The notes beneath the pieces are model-generated. The model did not search any database and had not been told where the DNA came from. It was given only the letters and a program-made list of their open reading frames with translations. A program made the position numbers and the translations under genes. From positions 1 to 64,000 of the forward strand of contig CAZFQL010000014.1 of NCBI GenBank assembly GCA_964520905.1: a DNA stretch of 64,000 nucleotides. Reading direction: 5' to 3'. This DNA comes from JAGVIE01 sp964520905. Its GTDB lineage: Bacteria; Bacteroidota; Ignavibacteria; UBA10030; SZUA-254. Every line of letters starts with the position of its first letter. Positions within the stretch are counted from its first letter, which is position 1. Below are positions 1-9,500 of the stretch, piece after piece.

Positions 1-42
1 ATCTAGAATGATAAAGTCTAATCACATATGAAAATAAACTTT

Positions 43-1782
43 TTACACAGTCTCAATACCCTTGGGGGCCAGAAAAAGTAGCAAGCTGACTATACTCTGG
101 CCTGTTGCAGGAGATATTGCAAAAGATGTTCCAACTGTCAATGACGCTAATCCCGTCCCAAGTGCTGCGGGTACACCAACAAGACCTAATACAGTACCAA
201 CTGCGATCCCTGGTACGATGCCCCCTATCGTATATCTGCAGATAGGAGTGAGATATGACCCATGTGACCCCTTCGCGACGTAGACTTTCGGATGGGTGTA
301 ATCGATCCATTCTACTTCGTTCTTTAGTTTAAGATCGAACCATTGATGGATGGCGGTCGCTACATACTCCACATCGGTCCCAAGGCTGTTGAATTTCAAT
401 TCCACCATTTCCCAGTCACCTTCATGGTCGAATAGGTCAATGCGCCAGTCATTGTACGGATAAAATATCCAGTACTGTAAGATTGTTCTATTCTCATAAT
501 CGGTCGTTTTTCTACCGTACACAACTTTTGGGTATCCCTGGCTTGACGCGGCTTGAGGATTTTTCAATTCAAGGTAATATTTCCAATCATCACCTGCAGT
601 CTGCAGATTGTCCAGAACCGGATTTTCATATTTTATCTCCGGTTTTCGACATGCAGACCAAAAAGGATAGTAAATCAGTCTCGAATTGTCTGTCATCATC
701 TTCACTTCTGTGGGAAACCATTCTTTGTCCAGATCATAATTATCTAGATAGAAATATGGTGCATATTTCTCCAATTGGAGAAGATCAGTATCGACCTTGA
801 AAGACCACACGTCCGACCACGGGCTGGTGCCGCTTGAGTTGGAGGAATTGACTCTCCAATAATAGACAGTTTTGTCAGTTAGTAGCCCCGTTGGTACTAC
901 TAAATGTGATGCAGCTATACTACCTCGATCGATAACAACGGTATTGAATGTTGGATTCGTTGAAATCTGCAAAGTGTATGACGTTGCTCCAGGTGTATCC
1001 AGCCAATCCAAGATCGGAGTCAACGATTGGTCGATTGACCCATCTACTGGCGTATTTAGTTCTGGTTTAGGGAGCGTTGATTGATCATCGTCGTAAATGG
1101 AAATATTATCAAAGTAAGCTTCGTAATCCCACCCGATTGCTCCTACGTAGATTTTTCCAATTCGCACTGCGTTGGGGAAGTAATCTTTGACCCTAAAGGA
1201 TTGGTTTCTTTGCCATGTGTTCTGGGGGACGTTTGGGAATGAAACCCTTATCAAATTGCTTTCGGTTGTGCTCACTCCACCTCGGTAGTTGTAGCAAAAC
1301 CATAAACTGAGAAGATTATTACCGCTGTCGTACAAATCCAACTGGACTATCCCGGGATACTCGTAGTGAGCATCACCGTCACCATTGCGAACATCTGAAA
1401 ACACAGGATTTACATCGAACTTTATCCTTGTAATGTCCGTTATCGACGCGTTCACATCGTAGTCAATCATTGTTGAGTGTCCGCACCCGGGAGAATCCAT
1501 ATCTCTCACGTGGAACTCACCGTTCACGACATCTCGTGTACCTGGTGCCCAACATCCGGTTCCTCCTGGCGTTAAATTCCAAGTCGGATTGTTGGTAAAA
1601 TCACCGTCATTGAAATCGTCACTGAAGAAAGTGCTTCCTATAGATAGAAGTTTCGCAGTTTCCTTATTACTAACAAAACTAGGAAATGCATTAGACGTGT
1701 TAGAGATATTTTTCTTTTCTTGATTTTGACCAGCGTAAGACGATCCGATCAAAAGAAGAAAAGAGAATACTGCAAAAAACAA
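43..1782 (-). CDS. Exported multidomain protein with FN3-like and Vps62-like domains
   Basis: The protein has a hydrophobic signal peptide (FFAVFSFLLLIGSSYAG), then a jelly-roll-like region at about residues 50-235, a fibronectin-III-like domain at about 240-330 (SYTLQIST, YYWRV) and a C-terminal region from about 335 that resembles the Vps62/DUF946 family (DHEGDWE near 455, YVAKGSHGSY near 505). The last 60 residues are glycine-rich and hydrophobic, which is odd for that family and could form a membrane hairpin. Function is unknown; export is inferred. The listed start is TTG. Extending four codons upstream to an ATA at 1792-1794 gives MKTKLFFAVF, a proper signal-peptide N-region, and puts an AGAGGAG ribosome site 7 nt before it, so ATA may be the true start. 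The gene stands alone. Confidence 0.75.
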   Translation of the reverse strand: MFFAVFSFLLLIGSSYAGQNQEKKNISNTSNAFPSFVSNKETAKLLSIGSTFFSDDFNDGDFTNNPTWNLTPGGTGCWAPGTRDVVNGEFHVRDMDSPGCGHSTMIDYDVNASITDITRIKFDVNPVFSDVRNGDGDAHYEYPGIVQLDLYDSGNNLLSLWFCYNYRGGVSTTESNLIRVSFPNVPQNTWQRNQSFRVKDYFPNAVRIGKIYVGAIGWDYEAYFDNISIYDDDQSTLPKPELNTPVDGSIDQSLTPILDWLDTPGATSYTLQISTNPTFNTVVIDRGSIAASHLVVPTGLLTDKTVYYWRVNSSNSSGTSPWSDVWSFKVDTDLLQLEKYAPYFYLDNYDLDKEWFPTEVKMMTDNSRLIYYPFWSACRKPEIKYENPVLDNLQTAGDDWKYYLELKNPQAASSQGYPKVVYGRKTTDYENRTILQYWIFYPYNDWRIDLFDHEGDWEMVELKFNSLGTDVEYVATAIHQWFDLKLKNEVEWIDYTHPKVYVAKGSHGSYLTPICRYTIGGIVPGIAVGTVLGLVGVPAALGTGLASLTVGTSFAISPATGQSIVSLLLFLAPKGIETV

Positions 1783-2127
1783 TTTGGTTTTTATGGTGTT
1801 TCTCCTCTCTTAATTGTTATTAAATGGGCAATTGCAAATAACTAGTGTATGAACGAATGGCGTATACCTCACCCTATTTGAGATGATATACGTCCAGATA
1901 GTTCGAGACGTTTATTTCCTATTGGGTAAATATATCGCAGAATCCAGTGAATTAATAATATTGACCAGTTTTCTTGTTGACATGTTTATAAATTTCTTTT
2001 GTTTCCGAACTATCTCCGAACAGTTTCAAAGAACCCAATTTTTGCAGGTTTTCCCACGAGATGTTCTCCACTTATTTATCTGTTATAATCGAATAGGTGA
2101 ACTTAAGAAAATCCCATCGGAATGTCA

Positions 2128-2282
2128 AGTTTTTTGCCGAGAAAGAAGGAATTGTTTTAGATAATGTTTATACAGGCAAAGCTGCCGCAGGACTTCTCGA
2201 TTATGCCCGTCGAGGATTGTTCGCCAGGAAGGATAACGTTTTATTCATTCATACGGGAGGAAATGTAGAGATGTTTGAATAA
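2128..2282 (+). pseudogene. C-terminal remnant of a D-cysteine desulfhydrase/ACC deaminase-family gene
   Basis: The frame from about 2128 to the stop at 2282 encodes a tail (EGIVLDNVYTGKAAAGLLD, then NVLFIHTGG) that matches the C-terminus of PLP-dependent ACC deaminase/D-cysteine desulfhydrase enzymes, where a D-P-x-Y-T-G-K-A-x-A-G stretch and a LFxHTGG stretch that holds the cofactor phosphate lie near the end. An intact enzyme of this family has over 300 residues. Only about 50 are recognisable here, and the sequence upstream to 1810 shows no related frame. A deletion remnant is therefore inferred. The ATG at 2097 that opens this frame is probably fortuitous. Confidence 0.6.
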
Positions 2283-2295
2283 TAAGGCAGAGAAA

Positions 2296-2342
2296 GAACT
2301 CCGACTTCTTTCTCAGATTGCTCAGGGCAGAAGTCGGAGTTC
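2296..2342. terminator. Long hairpin behind the SpoIIE-family gene
   Basis: Perfect 14-bp inverted repeat, arms 2296-2309 and 2329-2342, with a 19-nt loop. It begins 6 nt past the stop of the phosphatase gene read on the minus strand and 13 nt past the deaminase remnant on the plus strand, so it may end transcription from both sides. There is no strong T-tract, so a repeat element is an alternative. Confidence 0.5.
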
Positions 2343-2348
2343 TAAACG

Positions 2349-4040
2349 CTAATTTCTTTTCACCACCACCATGGTAATATCATCCGATTGCGGAGCGGCG
2401 CCTGCAAATTTTTTCACTGCATCAAAAACGATATCGATAATTTTTGTGCTTGATTCTTGTTGATTTTCCTGAAGGATTTCAGATAGGCGTTGTACGCCGA
2501 ACATCTCTCCTTTTGAATTCATTGCTTCTGCAATTCCATCGGTGTAGATAACGAGCACATCACCACGGCTGAAGTCAAGCATTTCCTCTTCGTAGGGGAA
2601 CTTGTCCATTATGCTTAAAACAATTCCGCCTTTTTTCAGTCGCGTTATCTTCCCCGATGTCAGAAGGAATGGATTATCATGTCCGGCATTTGAATACGTC
2701 AACTGATGTTTTTTTGTATCAAGATGAGAATAAAAGAGAGTTACAAATTTATCCGCGCTTGTACTGTGGAAAAGTAGCGAGTTTGATCTTTCCAAACAAT
2801 CCTTTGGCGAGCATTGACCGAACGATTGTCCGCGAAGTGTCGCCTGAAGATTCGCCATCAGAAGCGAAGCGGGGAGTCCCTTACCCGAAACATCTCCCAG
2901 GCAAATCGCAAGCCGATCATCTTGAAGCGGAATGAAATCAAAATAATCGCCACCGACCTCTTTCGCCGGAATTGATTTCCCCGAAATATCATAGCCATCG
3001 ATTACCGGAAACGATTTCGGCAAAAGCTCAAGCTGAATTTTCGCTGCGAGCCGTACTTCCTCACGCATCTGCTGGTACGCTTTTTCTTCTTCATACAACC
3101 GGGCATTTTCTATTGCTATTGCCGCATGAATGGAAAGAGCACGGATAAAATTTTCATCATCGTGTGTGAAAAGCCCTTTGTGCTTATTAAGAAGCTGGAG
3201 AACGCCAACTATTTTGTCATCTTTATTTTTCAGCGGCATGCAAAGAACAGTTTTGGTTCTATAACCGGTTTTTTTGTCGATCTTCGGATTGAATCGCGGA
3301 TCAAGGTATGCATCCGAAAGATTGATCGTGTCTCCCGTTGCGGCAACATAGCCCGCAATTCCTTTTCCCATCGGAAGTTTAATTGTAAAATGCTCCGATC
3401 CGATATAAACTTTAGACCAAAGCTCGCCCTTTTCTTCATCAACAAGATAAAGCGTTCCCCGATCGCCGTCAACAATATGCAGCGCAGTGTCGAGTATAAT
3501 CTTAAGCAACTTCTCCAATTCGAGTGTGGAGTTAACATTTTTGGTCGCATCAATAAGCTGTTCGAGCTTGCGCAACTCCATTCGGGAAAAGAGCGTGTGT
3601 TTCTCCAGCTCACTGATAAAGTGATTGTTCGTTGCACGCAATCGGAGACTCAAAACCTGCATAACGCGCAGTGCAAAAGGATGATTTTGATAAAGCAAAT
3701 TGTTGAAATCATGCTTATTCATTGTGAAGACAATGCAGTCCTCCAAAGCAACAACCCGCGCGGATCGGGGGCGTCCATCGATTAACTCCAACTCACCGAA
3801 AAAATCACCCGAATGAAGAAGCGCCAGCAATTTTTCATCGCCGGTTTTGGTTTGCTTGACTATCTTCACTCTGCCTTCCACAAGAAGATATAAGTCTTCC
3901 CCGTCGGCATTGTCTTCGAGAATGATCTCACCGGAAGAGTATCGTTTTTCACTCAATTTTTTCTTCAGTTCGCCGAACGTTTCATCGTTCACAGTCTCAA
4001 AGAGAATATTCAATCTCAGACGATCGATATGGGTTGTCAT
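2349..4040 (-). CDS. cNMP-binding/GAF/SpoIIE-type protein serine phosphatase
   Basis: Three domains in order. Residues about 8-125 are a cyclic-nucleotide-binding fold (GDFFGELELIDGRPRSARV is the phosphate-binding cassette). Residues about 155-315 are a GAF domain. After a short helical linker, residues about 345-562 are a PP2C-like SpoIIE/RsbU phosphatase (GGDYFD, GDVSGKGLPASLLMA, YTDGIAEAMN, QSDDITM, which supply the metal-binding acidic residues). Proteins of this kind dephosphorylate STAS anti-sigma antagonists in partner-switching systems. Two STAS proteins and an RsbW-like ATPase lie elsewhere in the window (13.5 and 20.8-21.5 kb) and are plausible, unproven partners. It is a single gene followed by a strong hairpin. 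Confidence 0.9.
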   Translation of the reverse strand: MTTHIDRLRLNILFETVNDETFGELKKKLSEKRYSSGEIILEDNADGEDLYLLVEGRVKIVKQTKTGDEKLLALLHSGDFFGELELIDGRPRSARVVALEDCIVFTMNKHDFNNLLYQNHPFALRVMQVLSLRLRATNNHFISELEKHTLFSRMELRKLEQLIDATKNVNSTLELEKLLKIILDTALHIVDGDRGTLYLVDEEKGELWSKVYIGSEHFTIKLPMGKGIAGYVAATGDTINLSDAYLDPRFNPKIDKKTGYRTKTVLCMPLKNKDDKIVGVLQLLNKHKGLFTHDDENFIRALSIHAAIAIENARLYEEEKAYQQMREEVRLAAKIQLELLPKSFPVIDGYDISGKSIPAKEVGGDYFDFIPLQDDRLAICLGDVSGKGLPASLLMANLQATLRGQSFGQCSPKDCLERSNSLLFHSTSADKFVTLFYSHLDTKKHQLTYSNAGHDNPFLLTSGKITRLKKGGIVLSIMDKFPYEEEMLDFSRGDVLVIYTDGIAEAMNSKGEMFGVQRLSEILQENQQESSTKIIDIVFDAVKKFAGAAPQSDDITMVVVKRN

Positions 4041-4315
4041 GATTTCAGAAATATATATAGAAGAATTATCGCATCGAAGGAAGTTATATTATCAACATAT
4101 AAATAAAAACTTTAATTCCACCACTTGTATTTTTTTGCTGAAAAGAGATATATATCCTTTATACACCGTATTTAGGGAATAAATTGCTTCAACGTCAAGA
4201 TATTACGAAATTATCTTGAAGGGAGCAAATATTTTTTCTATGATTCTCTGAATTGCATTTTCTTTATGATTTCGCTACTTTCAAGGAGATAATAAAACTT
4301 ATTAATTCCTAACAT
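4041..4315. other. Divergent AT-rich intergenic region
   Basis: This stretch separates the divergent phosphatase and response-regulator genes and presumably holds both promoters. It is AT-rich. I see no gene, hairpin or repeat in it that I can defend. Confidence 0.4.
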
Positions 4316-4684
4316 ATGTCGACTAATGCCTCAATATTAATTGCAGACGATGATATCGATCTCACATCGACATTAAGCGAATATCTATCGAGGGAACACT
4401 ACGATGTAACAACGGCAGCCGATGGTGAACAGGCGATATCATATCTTCGCCACAAGAAATTCAATGTCGCGGTTCTCGATATCAAGATGCCGAAAGTAAA
4501 CGGCTTCGAAGTTTTGAAATTTATCAGGTCAGATTACCCTGATACTAAAACCATCATACTGACCGGATATGCCGACCTGATAAACGTGATGGAGTGTAAA
4601 AAACTTGGCGCGGACGATGTGATAGAGAAGCCCTATGAAATCGGAGACTTGTTGGATGCCATTGAATATGTTTTGAAAAAATAA
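4316..4684 (+). CDS. Single-domain response regulator (CheY-like receiver)
   Basis: A 122-residue stand-alone receiver. The acidic pocket is D11-D12, the phospho-acceptor is D55 in VLDIKMPKVNGFEVL, the conserved Thr is T83 in ILTGYAD, and the signalling Lys is K105 in IEKPYE. There is no output domain, so it must act through a partner. No histidine kinase lies nearby. It is 38 bp upstream of rubrerythrin and may share a transcript with it. ATG start. Confidence 0.92.
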   Translation: MSTNASILIADDDIDLTSTLSEYLSREHYDVTTAADGEQAISYLRHKKFNVAVLDIKMPKVNGFEVLKFIRSDYPDTKTIILTGYADLINVMECKKLGADDVIEKPYEIGDLLDAIEYVLKK

Positions 4685-4722
4685 CATCATAAAATCAATA
4701 TAGAATTTATGGAGCTTGCATT

Positions 4723-5298
4723 ATGAAAAGTTTGAGGGGTACAAAGACGGAAAAAAATTTATTAGCTGCATTTGCAGGTGAATCTCAGGCACGCAACCGG
4801 TACACTTACTTTGCATCTCAAGCGAAGAAGGAGGGCTTCGAGCAGATCGCAGCGATATTCTTAGAAACCGCCGACAATGAAAAAGAACATGCAAAACGTT
4901 TCTTCAAATTTCTTGAAGGCGGCGATGTAGAAATAACCGCAATGTATCCAGCTGGAATTATTGGCACAACGAAGGAAAATCTTAAAGCTGCCGCTGATGG
5001 CGAAAATCATGAACACATGAAACTCTATCCTGAGTTCGCAGCAATTGCAAAAGATGAGGGCTTCCCTGAAGTAGCTACTGCGTTCCGTTCCATTGCAGTC
5101 GTCGAGAAACAGCATGAGGCACGATACCTGAAACTTCTGCAGAATGTCGAGGCGGGCACAGTGTTCAAAAAAGAAAAGGTTGTACGCTGGAAGTGCAGAA
5201 ACTGCGGGTACATACATGAAGGCAAAACACCGCCCGCGAAATGCCCGGCGTGCGAACATCCCGAGGCATTCTTCGAAATTTTAGAAGAGAATTATTAA
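4723..5298 (+). CDS. rbr: Rubrerythrin
   Basis: A non-haem di-iron peroxidase of the oxidative-stress defence of anaerobes and microaerophiles, 191 residues as usual. The N-terminal four-helix ferritin-like domain has the expected ligands E20, E53, E94/E97, E128 and H131 (ExxH pairs in DNEKEHAKRF and VVEKQHEARY). The C-terminal rubredoxin-like domain has the Fe(Cys)4 site C158, C161, C174, C177. A cytoplasmic role reducing hydrogen peroxide is family knowledge. It follows the receiver gene on the same strand. Confidence 0.96.
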   Translation: MKSLRGTKTEKNLLAAFAGESQARNRYTYFASQAKKEGFEQIAAIFLETADNEKEHAKRFFKFLEGGDVEITAMYPAGIIGTTKENLKAAADGENHEHMKLYPEFAAIAKDEGFPEVATAFRSIAVVEKQHEARYLKLLQNVEAGTVFKKEKVVRWKCRNCGYIHEGKTPPAKCPACEHPEAFFEILEENY

Positions 5299-5344
5299 TT
5301 AGGTTAAGCGAAACAAATTTAACTATCCCATTTTTAGGGATTGT

Positions 5345-5442
5345 CTAAAAAGTAACAGATTTGTCTCACGCAAAGACGCCAAGATCGCAAAGAAACAAAA
5401 AAATATTAAAACTACTTTGCATCTTTGCGAGAAACTTTTTAG
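5345..5442. repeat. MITE-like imperfect inverted repeat
   Basis: The ends CTAAAAAGT (5345-5353) and ACTTTTTAG (5434-5442) are inverted. Inside them, the left arm has CTCACGCAAAGACGC and CGCAAAG and the right arm is the inverse of CTCGCAAAGATGCAAAG. The element is about 98 bp, noncoding, and sits between rubrerythrin and metF. It looks like a small non-autonomous repeat; no transposase copy is linked to it here. Confidence 0.45.
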
Positions 5443-5470
5443 GTAGTTCCATATAGTAGAAATCTAAAAG

Positions 5471-5506
5471 AAAAAATCCCGATCTGATTTTCAGTTGGGA
5501 TTTTTT
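5471..5506 (+). terminator. Rho-independent terminator after rubrerythrin
   Basis: AAAAAATCCC (5471-5480) pairs with GGGATTTTTT (5497-5506) and is followed by another T, giving a stem with A and T tracts on either side. It lies 173 bp behind rubrerythrin, beyond the repeat, and before metF. Confidence 0.65.
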
Positions 5507-5620
5507 TATCCAGATTTTGAATATTCCGAAACAATCGCTTAATTAATGCAAGAATTTGACGCTGATAACGATTAATCAATTTTGACATAAAAATTTATTG
5601 TTGACACTTATGAGAATACT

Positions 5621-6565
5621 ATGAAGGTAACTGAGCATTTAAAAACCAAGAAAAAGCCGGTTTTCAGTTTCGAGATCATTCCTCCTTCGCGCGGCAGTAA
5701 CGGGAAAGATATAATTCGAATTGCTGAAAAACTTGTGCCGTTGCAGCCGGTATTCATCGATGTGACCAGCCATCCCGCCGAGGCAACTTACGAGGAAGAA
5801 GATGGCGGAACCATCAAGCGGCACGTCCGGAGAAAGCGGCCCGGGACGATAGGTATTTGCGGCGTTATCCAGAACAGATTTAACATCGATACGGTTGCCC
5901 ATATATTATGCCGCGGATTTACAAAGGAAGAAACAGAAGATGCGTTAATCGAATTGAACTATCTCGGAATTCATAACGTGATGGCGTTGAGGGGCGACGA
6001 GCCTAATTACAAAAAAAACATCAGCAAAGAACGATCGACGAACTCATACACATCCGATCTTGTTACACAAATTAATAATTTAGGAAAAGGCAAATACCTC
6101 GAAGAGATTTTGAATTCCCAGCCGCTCGATTTCTGTATCGGTGTTGCCGGTTATCCGGAAAAACATTTCGAATCCCCGAACATGAAGATGGATATCACGC
6201 ATCTGAAGGAAAAGGTTGACGCCGGCGCGGATTATATTGTTACGCAGATGTTTTTCGATAATCAACAGTTCTATAAATTCGCGAAAAGATGCAAAGAAGC
6301 CGGCATAACGGTTCCCATAATCCCCGGACTTAAGATACTCAACAACGCTAACCAACTGACTTCCATTCCGAAAAGATTTCACGTCGATTTACCCGATCAA
6401 TTTGTCGATAAAATTATGAAGCGCCACGATAACGCGAAAGCGATCGGCGTCGAATGGGCGACAAAACAATGCAAAGACCTAATAAAACACGGCTTCCATC
6501 ATCTTCACTTTTATATTATGGATGATGTTAATGCTGTCATCAAAATTATTTCCAAGCTAATCTAA
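5621..6565 (+). CDS. metF: Methylenetetrahydrofolate reductase
   Basis: Reduces 5,10-methylene-THF to 5-methyl-THF, the methyl donor for methionine synthase. The 314-residue protein is of normal length for a bacterial MetF. It opens with the conserved FSFEIIPPSRGSNG carrying the catalytic Glu and has NVMALRGDEP, GVAGYPEKH, DYIVTQMFFDN and PIIPGLK, which build the FAD and folate sites of the TIM barrel. metH follows after 17 bp, so the two form a one-carbon operon. ATG start. Confidence 0.96.
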   Translation: MKVTEHLKTKKKPVFSFEIIPPSRGSNGKDIIRIAEKLVPLQPVFIDVTSHPAEATYEEEDGGTIKRHVRRKRPGTIGICGVIQNRFNIDTVAHILCRGFTKEETEDALIELNYLGIHNVMALRGDEPNYKKNISKERSTNSYTSDLVTQINNLGKGKYLEEILNSQPLDFCIGVAGYPEKHFESPNMKMDITHLKEKVDAGADYIVTQMFFDNQQFYKFAKRCKEAGITVPIIPGLKILNNANQLTSIPKRFHVDLPDQFVDKIMKRHDNAKAIGVEWATKQCKDLIKHGFHHLHFYIMDDVNAVIKIISKLI

Positions 6566-6582
6566 ATTATTCGTTAAAGATC

Positions 6583-9500
6583 GTGCGTATTACAGATATA
6601 ATAGAGAAGCGAATACTTATCCTCGATGGCGCAATGGGAACGATGATTCAGAGTTATTGTCTGTCTGAATCGGACTATCGTGGTAAGCGATTTACAAATA
6701 CGCCGCGCGATTTAAAAGGAAACAATGACCTCCTCTCCATTACCCAACCGCATATTATCGAAAAGATTCACGACAAATACTTGGAAGCCGGCGCAGATAT
6801 AATTGAGACAAACACATTCAATGCGAACAGCATCTCGATGTCCGATTACGGAATGCAGGATTTAGCATACGAATTGAATGTCGCTTCTGCGCGGATTGCA
6901 AAAAACTCCGCCTCGAAATTCGCAACCTCCCTTAAACCAAGATTTGTCGCAGGCGCGATCGGTCCAACAAACAAAACCGCATCTCTTTCATCTAAAGTCG
7001 ACGATCCGAGTTTTCGCGCAGTAACATTCGACAATTTATTAGCCGCATACACTGATCAGGTGAATGGTCTGATCGATGGCGGCGTCGACATTCTATTAGT
7101 TGAGACAATCTTTGATACATTGAACGCTAAAGCGGCGCTTGCCGCCATTGAGCAGATTTTTGAAAGAAAATCCGTTCGGTTGCCAATTATGGCCTCAGGC
7201 ACTATCATCGATGCGAGCAGAAGGACGCTGTCGGGACAAACACTGGAAGCATTTTTAGTTTCTGTTTCCCATGCTAATCTTTTGAGTATCGGATTGAATT
7301 GTTCGATGGGTGCGAAAGACATGCTTGCCAGCATCAAAGAATTAGCTGCAAAAACAGATCTCTTCATCAGTGTTTATCCGAATGCAGGTTATCCCAATCA
7401 GTTTGGGCTATATGACGATACCCCTGAAATTATGTCGGCACAAATCCAAGAATTTCTAGATCTTGATCTTGTGAATATTCTCGGCGGCTGCTGCGGAACA
7501 ACACCGTCACACATACGGGTCTTTGCCGAATTAGCCGCCTCAGCCAAGCCGAGAAAACGGTCCCCGCTAAAAAAGGAAACAAAAATAAGCGGACTTGAAC
7601 CTTTAACGATCCATCCTGAAAGCAATTTCATAAACATCGGTGAGCGAACAAATGTGATGGGATCTAAGAAATTTGCCCGCCTGATCAAAGAAGAACAATA
7701 TGAAGAAGCGCTTTCAGTCGCCCGCGAGCAGGTTGAAGGCGGTGCTCAGGTTCTCGATGTTTGCATGGATGAAGCGATGATCGATGCTGAATCTGCAATG
7801 AAGAGATTCTTGAATTACATCTCGTCTGAACCCGACATTGCCCGACTGCCGATTATGATTGATTCGTCAAAATGGTCTGTGATCGAAGCCGGACTAAAAT
7901 GTACGCAGGGCAAATCGATTGTCAACTCAATCAGTCTAAAAGAAGGCGAGGAAATATTTAAAGAACGCGCCCGAAAGATCAGGCAATATGGCGCCGCGGT
8001 AATCGTAATGGCATTCGATGAAAGAGGTCAGGCTGATACATTCGAGAAAAAAATCGAAATTTGCAATCGCGCCTATCGTATTCTGACCGAGGAAGTAGGA
8101 TTTTCACCTACGGACATTATTTTTGATCCCAACGTACTTGCCATCGCTACCGGCATCGAAGAGCACAACAACTTTGCCGTGGATTATATCCGAGCAGTTC
8201 AGTGGATAAAAGAAAATCTTCCACACGCCAGGGTGAGCGGAGGGGTGAGTAATCTTTCATTCTCATTCCGCGGGAACGATAGAGTTCGTGAAGCGATTCA
8301 CTCTGTTTTTTTGTACCATGCCATCAAAGCAGGTATGGATATGGGAATTGTCAATCCTTCACAGCTTGAAGTGTACGATAAGATTCCGAAAGATTTATTA
8401 GAACTCGTTGAGGATGTGGTCCTCAACAGACGGAAAGATGCCACTGAGCGATTGACTTCATTTGCAGAAAAGATGCATGCGGAGATTTCAAAAGAACGCA
8501 TTATCGATGAATGGAGAAAGACATCCGTAAATGAACGAATATCTTATGCGTTGGTAAAAGGTATTGTCGATTATATTGATGTTGATGTTGAAGAAGCCCG
8601 AAAACAATCCAAGAGAGCGTTGGATGTAATTGAAGGTCCGTTGATGGATGGGATGAACATCGTTGGTGATCTTTTTGGATCCGGAAAAATGTTCCTACCT
8701 CAGGTTGTGAAGAGTGCGCGCGTAATGAAAAAAGCTGTTGCGATACTTATTCCATACATTAATCAGGAAAAAGATAAAAGCGGCGCGAAAAGCTCTGCAG
8801 GGAAAATCCTCCTTGCAACTGTGAAGGGCGATGTTCACGACATCGGAAAAAATATCGTCGGTGTTGTATTGGGATGCAACAATTATGAAATCATCGATCT
8901 CGGCGTTATGGTCCCGACGGATAAAATCATCGCAACAGCAATTGAGCAGAAAGTTGACATTATCGGCTTGAGCGGATTAATAACTCCATCGCTTGATGAG
9001 ATGGTAGATGTTGCAAAAGAGATGGAACGGAAGAAACTCTCGCTTCCACTATTGATAGGCGGCGCGACCACATCGGAGATTCATACGGCGGTAAAAATCG
9101 CGCCTCACTACAATCAGCCGGTAGTGTATGTAAAAGATGCATCGAAGAGCGTTAATGTCGTTGCCAATTTGCTTTCCACGGAAAATAAAAAGGGTTTTAC
9201 AGAAAAGACAAACAATGAATACGAAAGAATACGGCAAAGCCACCTCTCCCGGCAAACGGCAAAACAATATTTGACAATAGAGGAAGCGCGAAAGAATAGA
9301 CTCACACTCGATTGGCAAAATGCCATTATTACAAAACCGAAATTTACAGGGAACAAATTTTTCTCCGATTATCCGCTAGATGAAATCACACGATATATTG
9401 ATTGGACATTTTTCTTCCATGCCTGGAAGCTGAGCGGTAAATATCCCGCCATCTTCAGCGATCCGGTGAAAGGAGTTGAGGCGAAAAAATTGTTCGATGA

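Noticed and set aside
1883..2164. A 93-codon plus-strand frame in the gap after the first gene
   Set aside because: Composition is random-looking and Phe/Ile-rich, no ribosome site or known motif; it runs out of frame into the deaminase remnant.
3126..3785. A 219-codon frame on the plus strand
   Set aside because: It is antisense to the GAF and cNMP domains of the phosphatase, which has clear motifs throughout. No homology is apparent.
5570..5620. Two TTGACA-like boxes before metF, and a possible SAM or cobalamin riboswitch
   Set aside because: No -10 box at a good distance for either, and no riboswitch core could be recognised by eye in the 100 bp available.
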